From contig NZ_BMVP01000009.1 in NCBI RefSeq assembly GCF_014650775.1, positions 175,254 to 239,253 of the forward strand: a stretch of DNA of 64,000 bases. The letters are read 5' to 3'. The notes under the pieces are model-generated. The model was not told where the DNA came from, ran no database searches, and worked only from the letters and a program-made list of their open reading frames with translations. Origin of the DNA: Streptomyces cirratus. Its GTDB lineage: Bacteria > Actinomycetota > Actinomycetes > Streptomycetales > Streptomycetaceae. This document shows, piece after piece, positions 16,523 through 27,232 of the stretch (within the stretch, counting starts at the first letter, position 1; each line of letters opens with the position of its first letter). A program made the translations under genes and the position numbers.

Positions 16523-17698
16523 ATGAGCGCACCCGCGGGCGGCAGCCGCCCCTTCCTGAACCGCCGTCTGGCGGCCTTCGGCACCACGATCTTCGCGGAG
16601 ATGTCGGCCCTGGCCACCGCCACCGGGTCGATCAACCTGGGCCAGGGGTTCCCCGACACCGACGGTCCCGCCGAGATCGCCGAAGCGGCCGTACGCGCGA
16701 TCCGGGACGGCAGGGGCAACCAGTACCCGCCGGGCCCGGGCGTCCCGGAGCTGCGGCTCGCGATCGCCGAACACCAGCGGCGCTTCTACGGGCTGTCGTA
16801 CGACCCCGACACGGAGGTCCTGGTCACGGCCGGCGCCACGGAGGCCATCGCGGCGGCGCTCCTGGCCCTGCTCGAACCGGGTGACGAGGTCATCGCCCTG
16901 GAGCCGTACTACGACTCCTACGCCGCCTGCATCGCCATGGCCGGCGCGGTCCGCGTGCCGCTGACGCTGCGCGCCCCGGACTTCCGCCTCGACGCGGACG
17001 CCCTGCGCGCCGCCGTCACCCCCCGAACCCGGCTGCTCCTGCTGAACACCCCGCACAATCCCACGGGCACGGTCTTGACCCCGGCGGAGCTGGCGGCCGT
17101 CGCCGAGCTGGCGATCGAGCGGGACCTGCTGGTCGTCACCGACGAGGTCTACGAGCACCTGGTCTTCGACGGCTCGCACGTCCCGCTGGCCTCCCTGCCC
17201 GGCATGCGCGAGCGTACGGTCACCATCTCCTCGGCCGGCAAGACGTTCTCGTTCACCGGGTGGAAGGTCGGCTGGATCACCGCTCCGCCCGCGCTGGTCT
17301 CCGCCGTGCGCTCCACGAAGCAGTTCCTCACGTACGTCTCCTCGGGCCCCTTCCAGCACGCGATCGCCGAAGCCCTGGCCCTGCCGGACTCCTTCTACGA
17401 GACCTTCCGCGCGGACCACCTCGCCAAGCGCGATCTGCTCGCCGACGGCCTCGCGGCGGCGGGCTTCGAGGTGTTCCGCCCTCAGGGCACGTACTTCATC
17501 ACCACCGACATCACCCCCCTCGGCGAGAAGGACGGCCTCGCCTTCTGCCGCGCCCTGCCGACCCGCTGCGGCGTGGTGGCCATCCCGAACCAGGTCTTCT
17601 ACGACGACCGGTCCGCCGGCGCCCCCCAGGTCCGCTGGGCCTTCTGCAAACGCGACGAGGTCCTCCGCGAGGCCGTCGCCCGCCTCGGCCGGCTGTAG
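16523..17698 (+). CDS. Class I/II PLP aminotransferase (DapC/kynurenine-aminotransferase-like)
   Basis: 391 residues from the ATG at 16523, preferred over 16514 because AGGA sits 8 bases before it. Fold-type I aminotransferase motifs are visible: INLGQGFPDTDGP, VTAGATEAIAAALLALL, LLLNTPHNPTGTVL, VVTDEVYEHLVFDG, the PLP lysine in SSAGKTFSFTGWKVGW and the substrate Arg in PQVRWAFCKRDE. Homologues are annotated as N-succinyldiaminopimelate aminotransferase (DapC) or as methionine/kynurenine aminotransferases; sequence alone cannot separate these. A kynurenine role would fit the kyn genes 13 kb away but is not implied by distance. Confidence 0.88.
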   Translation: MSAPAGGSRPFLNRRLAAFGTTIFAEMSALATATGSINLGQGFPDTDGPAEIAEAAVRAIRDGRGNQYPPGPGVPELRLAIAEHQRRFYGLSYDPDTEVLVTAGATEAIAAALLALLEPGDEVIALEPYYDSYAACIAMAGAVRVPLTLRAPDFRLDADALRAAVTPRTRLLLLNTPHNPTGTVLTPAELAAVAELAIERDLLVVTDEVYEHLVFDGSHVPLASLPGMRERTVTISSAGKTFSFTGWKVGWITAPPALVSAVRSTKQFLTYVSSGPFQHAIAEALALPDSFYETFRADHLAKRDLLADGLAAAGFEVFRPQGTYFITTDITPLGEKDGLAFCRALPTRCGVVAIPNQVFYDDRSAGAPQVRWAFCKRDEVLREAVARLGRL

Positions 17699-17967
17699 CG
17701 CTAGGGTGCGCGAGCACCCGAACGGGTGTGTGCGGGTCCCTCGAAAGACTGTGTCGGGGAATCGTCGTTCGAGGCTTTCACCTGGGGAAACGGTGGTGTG
17801 GGCGGGTGTCGGGGGGAAGTCGGCCAGAGGGTTGGGCTCGTAGGGTTTGCCCCGTCGTGGGGAGGCCGGCCGGGAGCCCGTTCCACCGCGGGCTCCGGCG
17901 TATCGGCGCCGGAGTGAGGCTGACGTACGCGAACGCGCCGGAAGCGCCGGCGGGAAGACCGGGAGAC

Positions 17968-19119
17968 ATGGCTGCGGTTTCGACGGGTCCGGCGGTGTCC
18001 CTTCGGCCGCCGCAGACGCGCACGGACGGCCCGTCGCCGGCCCTCCTCGCGCTCGGGGTGTTCGCCGCAGTACGCGGGGCGGGTGTCCTGGTCATCGCCG
18101 CCGGCGCCTGGTGGACCGGCCGGGACCCGGTCCGGGTGCTCGGCGGTTCCTGGGACTCCGTCTGGTACCTCGGGATCGCCGCCCACGGGTACGGGCGGAC
18201 CCAGATGTGGGCGAACGGCTCCGTCCAGAGCGACTACGCCTTCTTCCCGCTCTACCCCGTACTGGTGCGCCTCGCGGGCGGCACCGCGCTGGCCGCGCTG
18301 GCCGTGGCGTGGGCCGCCGCCTCCGCGGCCGCACTCGGGGTCCACCGGGTCGGCGAACGGCTGCTGGGTGCCCGCGGCGGAGTCCTGCTGGTCGCACTGT
18401 GGGCGGCGCTGCCGCACTCCGTGGTGCTCAGCGCCGGCTACACCGAGGCACTGCTGGCCGCACTCGCCGCCTGGGCGCTGTACGCGCTGCTGCGGGAGCG
18501 CTGGCTGTGGGCCACGGCCCTCGCGGTCCTCGCGGGACTGACCCGGCCCACGGGGATCGCCGTCGCCGCCGCGGTGTCCCTGACGGCCCTGCACGCGCTG
18601 GCGATACGGGGCCCCCGCGCGCCCGAGGTGTGGGCGGCCGCGCTGCTGGCCCCGGCCGGCTGGGCCGCGTACGTCCTGGCGGTGGGGGTGCGCACGGGGC
18701 GTCCCGTCGGCGGGTACTTCACCGTCCAGCGGCGCTGGGGGTCCCGCTTCGACTTCGGCGTGGGCACGCTGCGCGACGCCGAGAAGGTGCTGACCGGCGG
18801 CCCCGTACCGCTGGCCACCACCGTCACCGTGGCGGTGCTGGTCGTGGCGGCGCTGCTGGCGGTGCCGCTGGTGCTGGACCGGGCACCGCTGGCGCTGCTC
18901 GCGTACACCGGGGTGCTGATGGTGATCACCTACGGCGGGGGCGGCTTCTTCGAGTCGAAGCCGCGCTTCCTGCTGCCCGCGTTCCCGCTGCTGCTGGCCC
19001 CGTCCGCCGTGATGGCCAGAGCCCGGCCCCGCACCGCGGTCGTGGTGACCGCGGTGCTGGCCGGGCTCTCGTACGGCTATGGGGTGTACCTGCTCCTGGT
19101 GGCGCGGGTACCGCTGTGA
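17968..19119 (+). CDS. Integral membrane mannosyltransferase-like protein (PIG-V type)
   Basis: 383 residues starting at ATG 17968 with GGGAG 3 bases upstream. It has about eight to ten membrane segments. Early in the sequence is GGSWDSVWYLGIAAHGYG, the W-D-x-x-W/Y-Y pattern of GT-C type PIG-V/GPI mannosyltransferase 2-like proteins; SDYAFFPLYPVLVRL, SAGYTEALLAALAAWALYAL and LAGLTRPTGIAVA are also typical. GT-C enzymes use polyprenyl-phosphate sugars outside the membrane. The acceptor here is unknown. The 269 bp upstream shows no clear promoter. It ends 4 bases from the convergent YbjN gene. Confidence 0.8.
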   Translation: MAAVSTGPAVSLRPPQTRTDGPSPALLALGVFAAVRGAGVLVIAAGAWWTGRDPVRVLGGSWDSVWYLGIAAHGYGRTQMWANGSVQSDYAFFPLYPVLVRLAGGTALAALAVAWAAASAAALGVHRVGERLLGARGGVLLVALWAALPHSVVLSAGYTEALLAALAAWALYALLRERWLWATALAVLAGLTRPTGIAVAAAVSLTALHALAIRGPRAPEVWAAALLAPAGWAAYVLAVGVRTGRPVGGYFTVQRRWGSRFDFGVGTLRDAEKVLTGGPVPLATTVTVAVLVVAALLAVPLVLDRAPLALLAYTGVLMVITYGGGGFFESKPRFLLPAFPLLLAPSAVMARARPRTAVVVTAVLAGLSYGYGVYLLLVARVPL

Positions 19120-19123
19120 CGGG

Positions 19124-19666
19124 TCAGTTCTCCTCGTCGCCCTTGTCGTCCCCGCCGTCGGCGGAGTCGGCGTCCTGCTCCAGGCCGAGCTGCTCGACGA
19201 GCCACTTGTCGAACTCGATCGAGGCGCGGACCCAGCTGACGGTGGAGGACACGAAGTGCTCCAGGCTGACGCCGGTGCCGACCAGCATCTGCGCTTCGCC
19301 GATCAGGCGGACGGAGCCGTCGTCGTGCGTGTGGCTGTAGACCTTCGGCCACAGGGTGCGGCGGTTCCAGTCGTCGATCGTCTCCAGCAGCTGCGGCTTG
19401 TCTTCGATGCCGTGCGGACGGTCGTAGAAGGTCCGCACCGAGAAGACCTGCTGCTCGCCGTCGCCGCGGAACATGAAGTACGTCCGGAACTCCTCCCACG
19501 GCGCCGCGAGGTCACCCTCGTCGTCGACGACGTACTTGAGCTCCATCTGCTCCAGCAGCTGCTTGACCAGGTCCTGGTCGGGGACGACGGGGCCCGCCGG
19601 TCCTGTGGCCTGCGGATCGGGCTGCTGCCCTCCGAAATTCGGAATCGAGGCCGGGTCGATGCTCAC
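19124..19666 (-). CDS. YbjN domain-containing protein
   Basis: 180 residues. After a disordered N-terminus, the YbjN/type III secretion chaperone-like fold covers about 28-160: DQDLVKQLLEQMELKYVVDDEGDLAAPW, TYFMFRGDGEQQVFSVRTFYDR, DDWNRRTLWPKVYSHTHDDG and VRLIGEAQMLVGTGVSLEHFV. An acidic tail follows. The function in actinobacteria is not established. It lies between the membrane transferase (convergent, 4-bp gap) and clpB (same strand). Confidence 0.85.
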   Translation of the reverse strand: MSIDPASIPNFGGQQPDPQATGPAGPVVPDQDLVKQLLEQMELKYVVDDEGDLAAPWEEFRTYFMFRGDGEQQVFSVRTFYDRPHGIEDKPQLLETIDDWNRRTLWPKVYSHTHDDGSVRLIGEAQMLVGTGVSLEHFVSSTVSWVRASIEFDKWLVEQLGLEQDADSADGGDDKGDEEN

Positions 19667-19790
19667 CGTGTACTTCCCTTCGTGCGGATGATGTCATCCT
19701 CCCCCATCGGTCCTACCCCGTGTCCAGCCCCGCACGTGCGATCCGCTCCGGGCGGACACGAGTAGGGCCCGGGTAAGGGCCGGGCCGGAT

Positions 19791-19815
19791 CGGGGCCCCG
19801 TCGCCCGGGGCCCCG
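19791..19815 (-). terminator. GC-rich double palindrome at the end of clpB
   Basis: CGGGGCCCCG occurs twice (19791-19800 and 19806-19815), separated by 5 bases. The copies can pair with each other as a 10-bp stem, 9 bases past the clpB stop. Confidence 0.5.
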
Positions 19816-19823
19816 GTCCCGCC

Positions 19824-22439
<2,616 letters not shown>

Positions 22440-22493
22440 CGCCGCTCTCCTCTCCCTGACAGGGTCTGGTCTGACAGACACAGCGTGTACAAA

Positions 22494-22514
22494 GTTGAGT
22501 CTATTCCACTCAAG
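22494..22514. promoter_or_regulatory. HspR operator (HAIR) upstream of clpB
   Basis: GTTGAGT-N7-ACTCAAG matches the HspR-associated inverted repeat CTTGAGT-N7-ACTCAAG at 13 of 14 positions. It sits between clpB and the divergent PPOX gene. Confidence 0.88.
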
Positions 22515-22573
22515 GCGGTTTTACGACGGCCACTGCCGAATGACACGGACGGGCGCGGACGTACGCTCGGCCC

Positions 22574-22978
22574 ATGGCCCACGACGTACTCCACCCGACG
22601 CCCGAATACCTCGCCTTCTGGCGGGAGCGGCACGTCTGCACCCTCACCACCCACCGCCCGGACGGCAGCCCGCACGTGGTGCCGGTGGGCGTCACGTACG
22701 ACCCCGAGGCGGGACTGGCCCGGGTGATCAGCAACAAGCACAGCAAGAAGGTCCGCAACGTGCTGGCGGCGCCGAACGGCGTCGCGAGGGTGGCGGTGTG
22801 CCAGATGGAGGGCCGGCGCTGGGCCACCCTGGAGGGACGCGCCACGGTCCGTACGGACGAGGCGTCGGTGGCCGACGCGGTGGCGCGCTACGCGCAGCGG
22901 TACGGGCGGACGCCCTCGCCCAATCCGGACCGGGTCGTCCTGGAGATCACGCTGGACCGGGCGATGGGCCGCGCCTGA
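22574..22978 (+). CDS. PPOX-class (F420/FMN-type) oxidoreductase
   Basis: 134-residue split-barrel flavin or F420-binding protein of the Rv1155-like group. The pattern includes EYLAFWRERHVCTLTTHRPDGSPHVVPVGV, then VISNKHSKKVRNVLAAPNGVARVAVCQ and GRRWATLEGRATVRTD. These proteins are dimeric oxidoreductases or binders of F420; the substrate is unknown. It is divergent from clpB, sharing a 134-bp intergenic region that carries the HAIR box, so HspR could affect it too. Confidence 0.88.
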   Translation: MAHDVLHPTPEYLAFWRERHVCTLTTHRPDGSPHVVPVGVTYDPEAGLARVISNKHSKKVRNVLAAPNGVARVAVCQMEGRRWATLEGRATVRTDEASVADAVARYAQRYGRTPSPNPDRVVLEITLDRAMGRA

Positions 22979-23000
22979 GGCGCCGGCCGCCGGGGCCGCC

Positions 23001-23046
23001 GAAGGCCGCCGACGGTCGCCGAAGGCCGCCGACGGTCGCCGAAGGC
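23001..23046. repeat. 20-bp tandem repeat (2.3 copies)
   Basis: gaaggccgccgacggtcgcc is repeated exactly at 23001 and 23021, with a partial third copy. It lies between the PPOX stop and a strong hairpin. No coding role is seen. Confidence 0.8.
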
Positions 23047-23055
23047 AGCGGACAT

Positions 23056-23099
23056 CACAACGGCGCCATCGTGGTCAGGTCCACGATGGCGCCGTTGTG
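23056..23099. terminator. Very strong bidirectional hairpin
   Basis: A perfect 19-bp stem: 23056-23074 pairs with 23081-23099 around a 6-base loop (TCAGGT). The core arm is ACAACGGCGCCATCGTGG. It separates the PPOX gene from the convergent Rieske-like/peptide operon and can end transcription from both sides. Confidence 0.85.
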
Positions 23100-23141
23100 T
23101 GGGGGTAGCACCTGAGCGATGTGCAACGAGGGGGAATCGCT

Positions 23142-23456
23142 TCAGGCACTTCGGGGGGTGGCGGCGGTGATATCGGGCTCGAACAGCTGGTGGTCACGCT
23201 GGTCGAGGTTGACGAAGACCATGCCGTACCGCACTTCGCAGCGGACGGGCTGCGGTGCGCCCCGGGGGCGGCGCAGACAGCGGTAGGCCCGGACGTCTTC
23301 GTCCTCTTCTCGTACTACGACGATCGGCTGGCCGAACAGGGTGACCATCAACGAGTCGCCGGCGTGGGGGATCGCCGTGGCGAGGTCGATGAACTGCCAT
23401 CCCGACCGGTACGCCGAAGCCATCTCGCGACGGAAGTCACGATCGTCGGGGGTCAC
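23142..23456 (-). CDS. Small Rieske-fold-like protein with the cluster histidines replaced
   Basis: 104 residues from a GTG at 23456 whose GTGA overlaps the stop of the upstream peptide gene, implying translational coupling. The middle resembles the N-terminal Rieske part of ring-hydroxylating oxygenases: SGWQFIDLATAIPHAGD, then GQPIVVVREEDEDVRAYRCL and RYGMVFVNLDQ. Where a Rieske protein has C-x-H and C-x2-H, here the sequence reads C-L-R and C-E-V-R with only 12 residues between the two cysteines. Both Cys remain and both His are Arg. A normal [2Fe-2S] Rieske cluster is therefore unlikely. There is no catalytic oxygenase domain. Function unknown. Confidence 0.65.
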   Translation of the reverse strand: MTPDDRDFRREMASAYRSGWQFIDLATAIPHAGDSLMVTLFGQPIVVVREEDEDVRAYRCLRRPRGAPQPVRCEVRYGMVFVNLDQRDHQLFEPDITAATPRSA

Positions 23457-23662
23457 CGGGAAACCTGCGCAGGCGCGGTGTCCCAACCGAGGTCTTGCGG
23501 AGCCGTGTTCCAGCCGAGATCGTGCTTGCCTACCGACTCGACGGGCGCACCGGCGCTGGCCTGAACGCTTCCCGCGTCCCCGCTGACGGCGACGACTGCC
23601 CCGAAGACCGCAACGGCGGAGAAAACAACGGCAAGCGCCGAGCGAAGCATTCTCTTATACAT
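23453..23662 (-). CDS. Secreted small peptide precursor with DLGW(N/D)TAP repeats
   Basis: 69 residues from ATG 23662, with GAGGA about 10 bases upstream. MYKRMLRSALAVVFSAVAVFG is a Sec-type signal (positive start, hydrophobic core), with a likely signal-peptidase site at AxA in VQASA, leaving a peptide of about 32 residues. It contains two near-identical octamers, DLGWNTAP and DLGWDTAP, separated by one Gln. It is the first gene of a two-gene operon with the Rieske-like gene and is divergent from a LuxR/TrmB-type regulator. I do not recognise a described peptide family. A signal peptide or modified-peptide role is inference. Confidence 0.65.
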   Translation of the reverse strand: MYKRMLRSALAVVFSAVAVFGAVVAVSGDAGSVQASAGAPVESVGKHDLGWNTAPQDLGWDTAPAQVSR

Positions 23663-23765
23663 GGTCGGCTTCGTCCTCACTTGATGGAATCCTCTCCCCC
23701 GCAGTGACAGACGATGGCTCATTCAGGCACGTCAGTGCCACAGGGACGATGCATCATGTTCTTAC

Positions 23766-24800
23766 ATGTTCAGGACCCTGGGGGGTGGAGATTTGGCAAG
23801 AAGCGAGACAAACCCGACACATCCCCACCCCGTCACGGCGATGTGCGCCGAGGGAGCACGCCTTTACGCGGCCGCGCTCAGCAACGGCCGCGTCGCCCGC
23901 GGTGAGGTCAGGAACGCCCCCTGCCTGCTCGAATTCGCCCTACTGAGACCCGACCCCGATGACGCGAACCAGCTCCGCGCGGTTCCCCCGTCCGTCGCGC
24001 TGGCCCAGCGGCTCCACCCCATCGAACGCGAGATCCAGGACCGCAGACGCACTGCTGTAGATCTCACCGATGCATTCGAGCCGTTCCTCGCCATCAGTGC
24101 GCAGAGTCCCGCCAACACCCACGCCATCACGGTGCTGGAGGGGATCGACCAGATCAACGCCGCCCTGGACCTGGCCACCGCCGAGTGCCACACCGAGGCC
24201 CTGACCGTCCAGCCGGGCGGCGCCCGGCCCACGTTCATCCTCAGCGAGGCCCTGGAGCGCGCCGCGCCCCTGATAGACCGCGGGGTGGGCATCCGTACGC
24301 TCTACCAGCACACGGTGCGGCACAGCCAGGGCACGCTCGCCTACGTGGACCGCATCTCCACGGGGAAAGTGGAGATCCGCACGCTGGAAGAGCTGATAGA
24401 GCGCCTCATGATCTTCGACCGGACGGTGGCGTTCATCCCCGCGAGCGACGACCGCCGGGTGGCCCTGGAACTGCGCCACCCGGGACTGGTCGACTACCTC
24501 ATCAAGGTCTTCGAACAACTGTGGCGCAGAGCAGTGCCGTTGGGCGACGAGGTGACGTACACGCACACGCCGGATGGTATCTCCGGCGTGCAGCGCTCCA
24601 TAGCCCAGCTGCTCATAGAGGGGCACGTGGACGAGGCGATCGCGCGCCGGCTGGGGATGAACGTACGCACCTGCCGCGCCCACATCGCGAAGCTGGCGAC
24701 CACCCTGGGCAGCGGCAGCCGCGCCCAACTCGGCTTCCTCATAGCCCAGTCGGGCATCCTCCACAGCACGCCCCCACCACTGCCCCCGGGCCACGTCTGA
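23766..24800 (+). CDS. LuxR-type HTH regulator with TrmB/PLD-like sensor region
   Basis: Up to 344 residues. Start uncertain: ATG 23766 lacks a ribosome site; a TTG at 23793 has GGAG close by, and ATG 23841 begins MCAEGARLYAAAL. The N-terminal region is TrmB-like with a helical stretch (LAQRLHPIEREIQDRRRTAV). The central part (VLEGIDQINAALDLA, RGVGIRTLYQHTVRHS, ERLMIFDRTVAFIPA, YLIKVFEQLWRRAVPL) is a phospholipase-D-like sensor fold without HKD motifs. The C-terminal HTH is of the LuxR type (EAIARRLGMNVRTCRAHIAKL). It is divergent from the peptide/Rieske-like operon and is the likely regulator of it. A paralogue lies at 50.3-51.2 kb. Confidence 0.8.
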   Translation: MFRTLGGGDLARSETNPTHPHPVTAMCAEGARLYAAALSNGRVARGEVRNAPCLLEFALLRPDPDDANQLRAVPPSVALAQRLHPIEREIQDRRRTAVDLTDAFEPFLAISAQSPANTHAITVLEGIDQINAALDLATAECHTEALTVQPGGARPTFILSEALERAAPLIDRGVGIRTLYQHTVRHSQGTLAYVDRISTGKVEIRTLEELIERLMIFDRTVAFIPASDDRRVALELRHPGLVDYLIKVFEQLWRRAVPLGDEVTYTHTPDGISGVQRSIAQLLIEGHVDEAIARRLGMNVRTCRAHIAKLATTLGSGSRAQLGFLIAQSGILHSTPPPLPPGHV

Positions 24801-24816
24801 CGCCCCGGAACGCGAA

Positions 24817-24842
24817 ACCCCGCCCGGTTGCCCCGGCGGGGT
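24817..24842. terminator. Hairpin between the convergent LuxR-type and hspR genes
   Basis: ACCCCGCC / GGCGGGGT, an 8-bp stem with a 10-base loop, in the 76-bp convergent gap. It can serve both genes. Confidence 0.55.
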
Positions 24843-24876
24843 CCTGCGCGCGGACGGCCCTTCGGGCGGACGGTCC

Positions 24877-25323
24877 TCAGCCCTGCGGGCGCTTGGGGCG
24901 CCAGACGACCAGGGCGCTGCCCGGCTGCGGGGGCTGGTAGGGGACCAGGTCCCGCCGGTACGAGGCGTGCACCTGTGCTTCCCTGGCCCGCAGGGCGGCG
25001 GCCGCACCGTCCACAGCGCTGGACAGTTCGGCCACGCGCTGCTGGAGCGCCGCGACCTGGTTCTCCAGCTCGATGATCCGCTTGATCCCCGCCAGGTTGA
25101 TGCCCTCGTCCTGGGACAGCGCCTGCACCGTACGGAGCAGCTCGATGTCTCTGGCCGAATACCGACGTCCGCGGCCGGCCGTCCGGTCCGGTGAGACCAG
25201 CCCGAGGCGGTCGTACTGGCGCAGGGTCTGCGGATGCAGGCCCGAGAGCTGGGCGGCCACCGAGATCACGTAGACCGGTGTCTCATCGGTCAGTTGGTAC
25301 GGGTTCCTGCGGCGGCCGTCCAT
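24877..25323 (-). CDS. hspR: Heat-shock repressor HspR (MerR family)
   Basis: 148 residues, starting at ATG 25323 one base after the dnaJ stop, with AAGGGAG before it. The MerR-type winged helix is clear: VYVISVAAQLSGLHPQTLRQYDRLGLVSPDRT, then GRGRRYSARDIELLRTVQAL. A coiled-coil region follows (IELENQVAALQQRVAELSSAV). HspR binds HAIR boxes with DnaK as co-repressor; such boxes lie before dnaK and clpB in this window. It is the last gene of the dnaK operon, the classic autoregulatory arrangement. Confidence 0.95.
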   Translation of the reverse strand: MDGRRRNPYQLTDETPVYVISVAAQLSGLHPQTLRQYDRLGLVSPDRTAGRGRRYSARDIELLRTVQALSQDEGINLAGIKRIIELENQVAALQQRVAELSSAVDGAAAALRAREAQVHASYRRDLVPYQPPQPGSALVVWRPKRPQG

Positions 25324-25324
25324 C

Positions 25325-26509
25325 TCATGCTCCCTTCGCGGACTCGAACAGCGCGGCACGCGGGTCCTCGGACCCGGTCGCGTCGCGGTACATCTCCAGC
25401 GCCTCGCGGGCCTTGTCCGACAGCTCCGCCGGGACGGCCACCTCAACCGTCACCAGCAGGTCGCCGCGGGTGCCGTCCTTGCGGACCGCGCCCTTGCCCC
25501 GAGCGCGCATCGTACGGCCGCCCGGCGTCCCCGGGGGCAGTTTCAGCGTGACCGAAGGGCCGTTCAGCGTGGGCACCTTGATCTCGGCGCCGAGCGCCGC
25601 CTCTGCGAACGTCACCGGGACGGTCACCGTCAAGTTGTCGTCCTTGCGGCCGAACACGGGGTGGCTGCCGACGTGGACGACCACGTACAGGTCGCCGGCG
25701 GGACCGCCGCGCTCGCCCGGGGCGCCCTTGCCGCGCAGCCGGATCCGCTGGCCGTCGAAGACGCCCGCCGGGATCCGGACCTGCATGGTGCGGGAACTGC
25801 GGGCCCGGCCGCTCCCCTTGCAGACGTCACAGGGGGTCTCGGCGATCAGGCCGCGGCCCTTGCAGTCCGCGCAGGGGTCGGTCAGCGAGAAGCCGCCGCC
25901 GCTGCCCCGCGACACCTGGCCGGTACCGACGCAGGTCGGGCACACGCGGGGGGTGCCGTTCTTGTCGCCGGTGCCCGAACAGGCCTTGCAGGGCGCCTGC
26001 GAGGACATCCGGAGCGGGACCGTGGCCCCGTCCACCGCCTCCGTGAAGGAGAGGGTGACCTCCGACTCGATGTCCTGGCCGCGGCGCGGCTGGGTGCGGG
26101 TCCCCGCACCGGGGCCCGCGCCGCCGCGGTTGAACAGGCCGCCGAAGACGTCCCCGAGGCCGCCGCCGAACCCGCCGCCCGCGCCACCCGGCTGGGTACC
26201 GCCGAAGAGGTCACCGAGGTCGAAGTTGAACGAGCCGCCGGCCCCGCCGGGACCGGGGCGGAAGCCACCGTTCCCGAACAGGGCACGGGCCTCGTCGTAC
26301 TCCTTGCGCTTCTTCGCGTCCCCGAGGATGTCGTTCGCCTCGGAGATCTCCTTGAAGCGCTCCTCGGCCGAGGCGTCGCCCTTGTTGGCGTCCGGGTGGA
26401 ACTCGCGGGCGAGCTTCCGGTACGCCTTCTTGATCTCGGCCTCGGTGGCGTCCTTGGGGACACCGAGGACCTTGTAGTAGTCCTTCTCGACGAAGTCCTT
26501 CGTGCTCAT
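25325..26509 (-). CDS. dnaJ: Chaperone DnaJ
   Basis: 394 residues. J-domain at about 8-75 with the HPD motif in REFHPDANKGD; a Gly/Phe-rich region (FRPGPGGAGGSFNFDLGDLFGG); four zinc-binding CxxCxGxG repeats (CKACSGTG, CPTCVGTG, CADCKGRG, CDVCKGSG) at about 160-225; and a C-terminal substrate domain. It stimulates DnaK ATPase. Third gene of dnaK-grpE-dnaJ-hspR. Confidence 0.97.
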   Translation of the reverse strand: MSTKDFVEKDYYKVLGVPKDATEAEIKKAYRKLAREFHPDANKGDASAEERFKEISEANDILGDAKKRKEYDEARALFGNGGFRPGPGGAGGSFNFDLGDLFGGTQPGGAGGGFGGGLGDVFGGLFNRGGAGPGAGTRTQPRRGQDIESEVTLSFTEAVDGATVPLRMSSQAPCKACSGTGDKNGTPRVCPTCVGTGQVSRGSGGGFSLTDPCADCKGRGLIAETPCDVCKGSGRARSSRTMQVRIPAGVFDGQRIRLRGKGAPGERGGPAGDLYVVVHVGSHPVFGRKDDNLTVTVPVTFAEAALGAEIKVPTLNGPSVTLKLPPGTPGGRTMRARGKGAVRKDGTRGDLLVTVEVAVPAELSDKAREALEMYRDATGSEDPRAALFESAKGA

Positions 26510-26548
26510 CCCCGGTGGCCCTCCTCTCGTACACCTACATGTTCGACG

Positions 26549-27232
26549 TCAGCCCTTGTCCGGGGCATCCGTGTCCTTGTCAGACGGCGCGTCGCCGTCC
26601 GCGGACTCGGACTTCGCGGCAGGAGCCGCGCCCGGCTGGGGCTCGGCCACCGCGACCCGGGCGGGACGGATGGTGCGCTCGCCGATCCGGTAGCCGGGCT
26701 GCAGGATCGCCACGCAGGTCGTCTCGGTGACGTCCGGCGCGTACGAGTGCATCAGGGCCTCGTGGACCGTCGGGTCGAAGGGCTCGCCCTCCTTGCCGAA
26801 CTGCTGCAACCCCATCTTGGCGGCGGCCGTCTCCAGCGATTCGGCCACCGACTTGAAGCCGCCGACCAGCTCGCCGTGCTCCCGCGCCCGGCCGATGTCG
26901 TCCAGGGTGGGGAGCAGTTCCGTCAGGAGGGACGCGACCGCGATCTCCTTGACGGCGATCCGGTCCCGCTCCACCCGACGGCGGTAGTTCTGGTACTCCG
27001 CCTGGAGCCGCTGGAGGTCCGCGGTGCGCTCGTTCAGCGCGGTGCGGGCCTGGTCCAGCTGCGCCACGAGGGCGCTCTCCTTGCCGAGGGCCTCGGCTGC
27101 TGCGTCCCCGGCCGGGGCCGCCTCGTCCTCCTTGGAGGAGTCGGCGGCCTTCGGCTCGGCTGCCGCGTCGTCCGCGCCGGCGCCGGTGGGGACTTCGGGC
27201 TCCTCGTCGAAACCCTTGGTCTCCTCCGACAT
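26549..27232 (-). CDS. grpE: Nucleotide exchange factor GrpE
   Basis: 227 residues. A disordered acidic N-terminus is followed by a long coiled coil (LVAQLDQARTALNERTADLQRLQAEYQNYRRR), the four-helix region (VASLLTELLPTLDDIGRAREHGEL) and the beta domain (HEALMHSYAPDVTETTCVAILQPGYRIGERTIRPARVAV). It releases ADP from DnaK. Its ATG overlaps the dnaK stop by one base (TGATG), so translation is coupled. Confidence 0.97.
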   Translation of the reverse strand: MSEETKGFDEEPEVPTGAGADDAAAEPKAADSSKEDEAAPAGDAAAEALGKESALVAQLDQARTALNERTADLQRLQAEYQNYRRRVERDRIAVKEIAVASLLTELLPTLDDIGRAREHGELVGGFKSVAESLETAAAKMGLQQFGKEGEPFDPTVHEALMHSYAPDVTETTCVAILQPGYRIGERTIRPARVAVAEPQPGAAPAAKSESADGDAPSDKDTDAPDKG

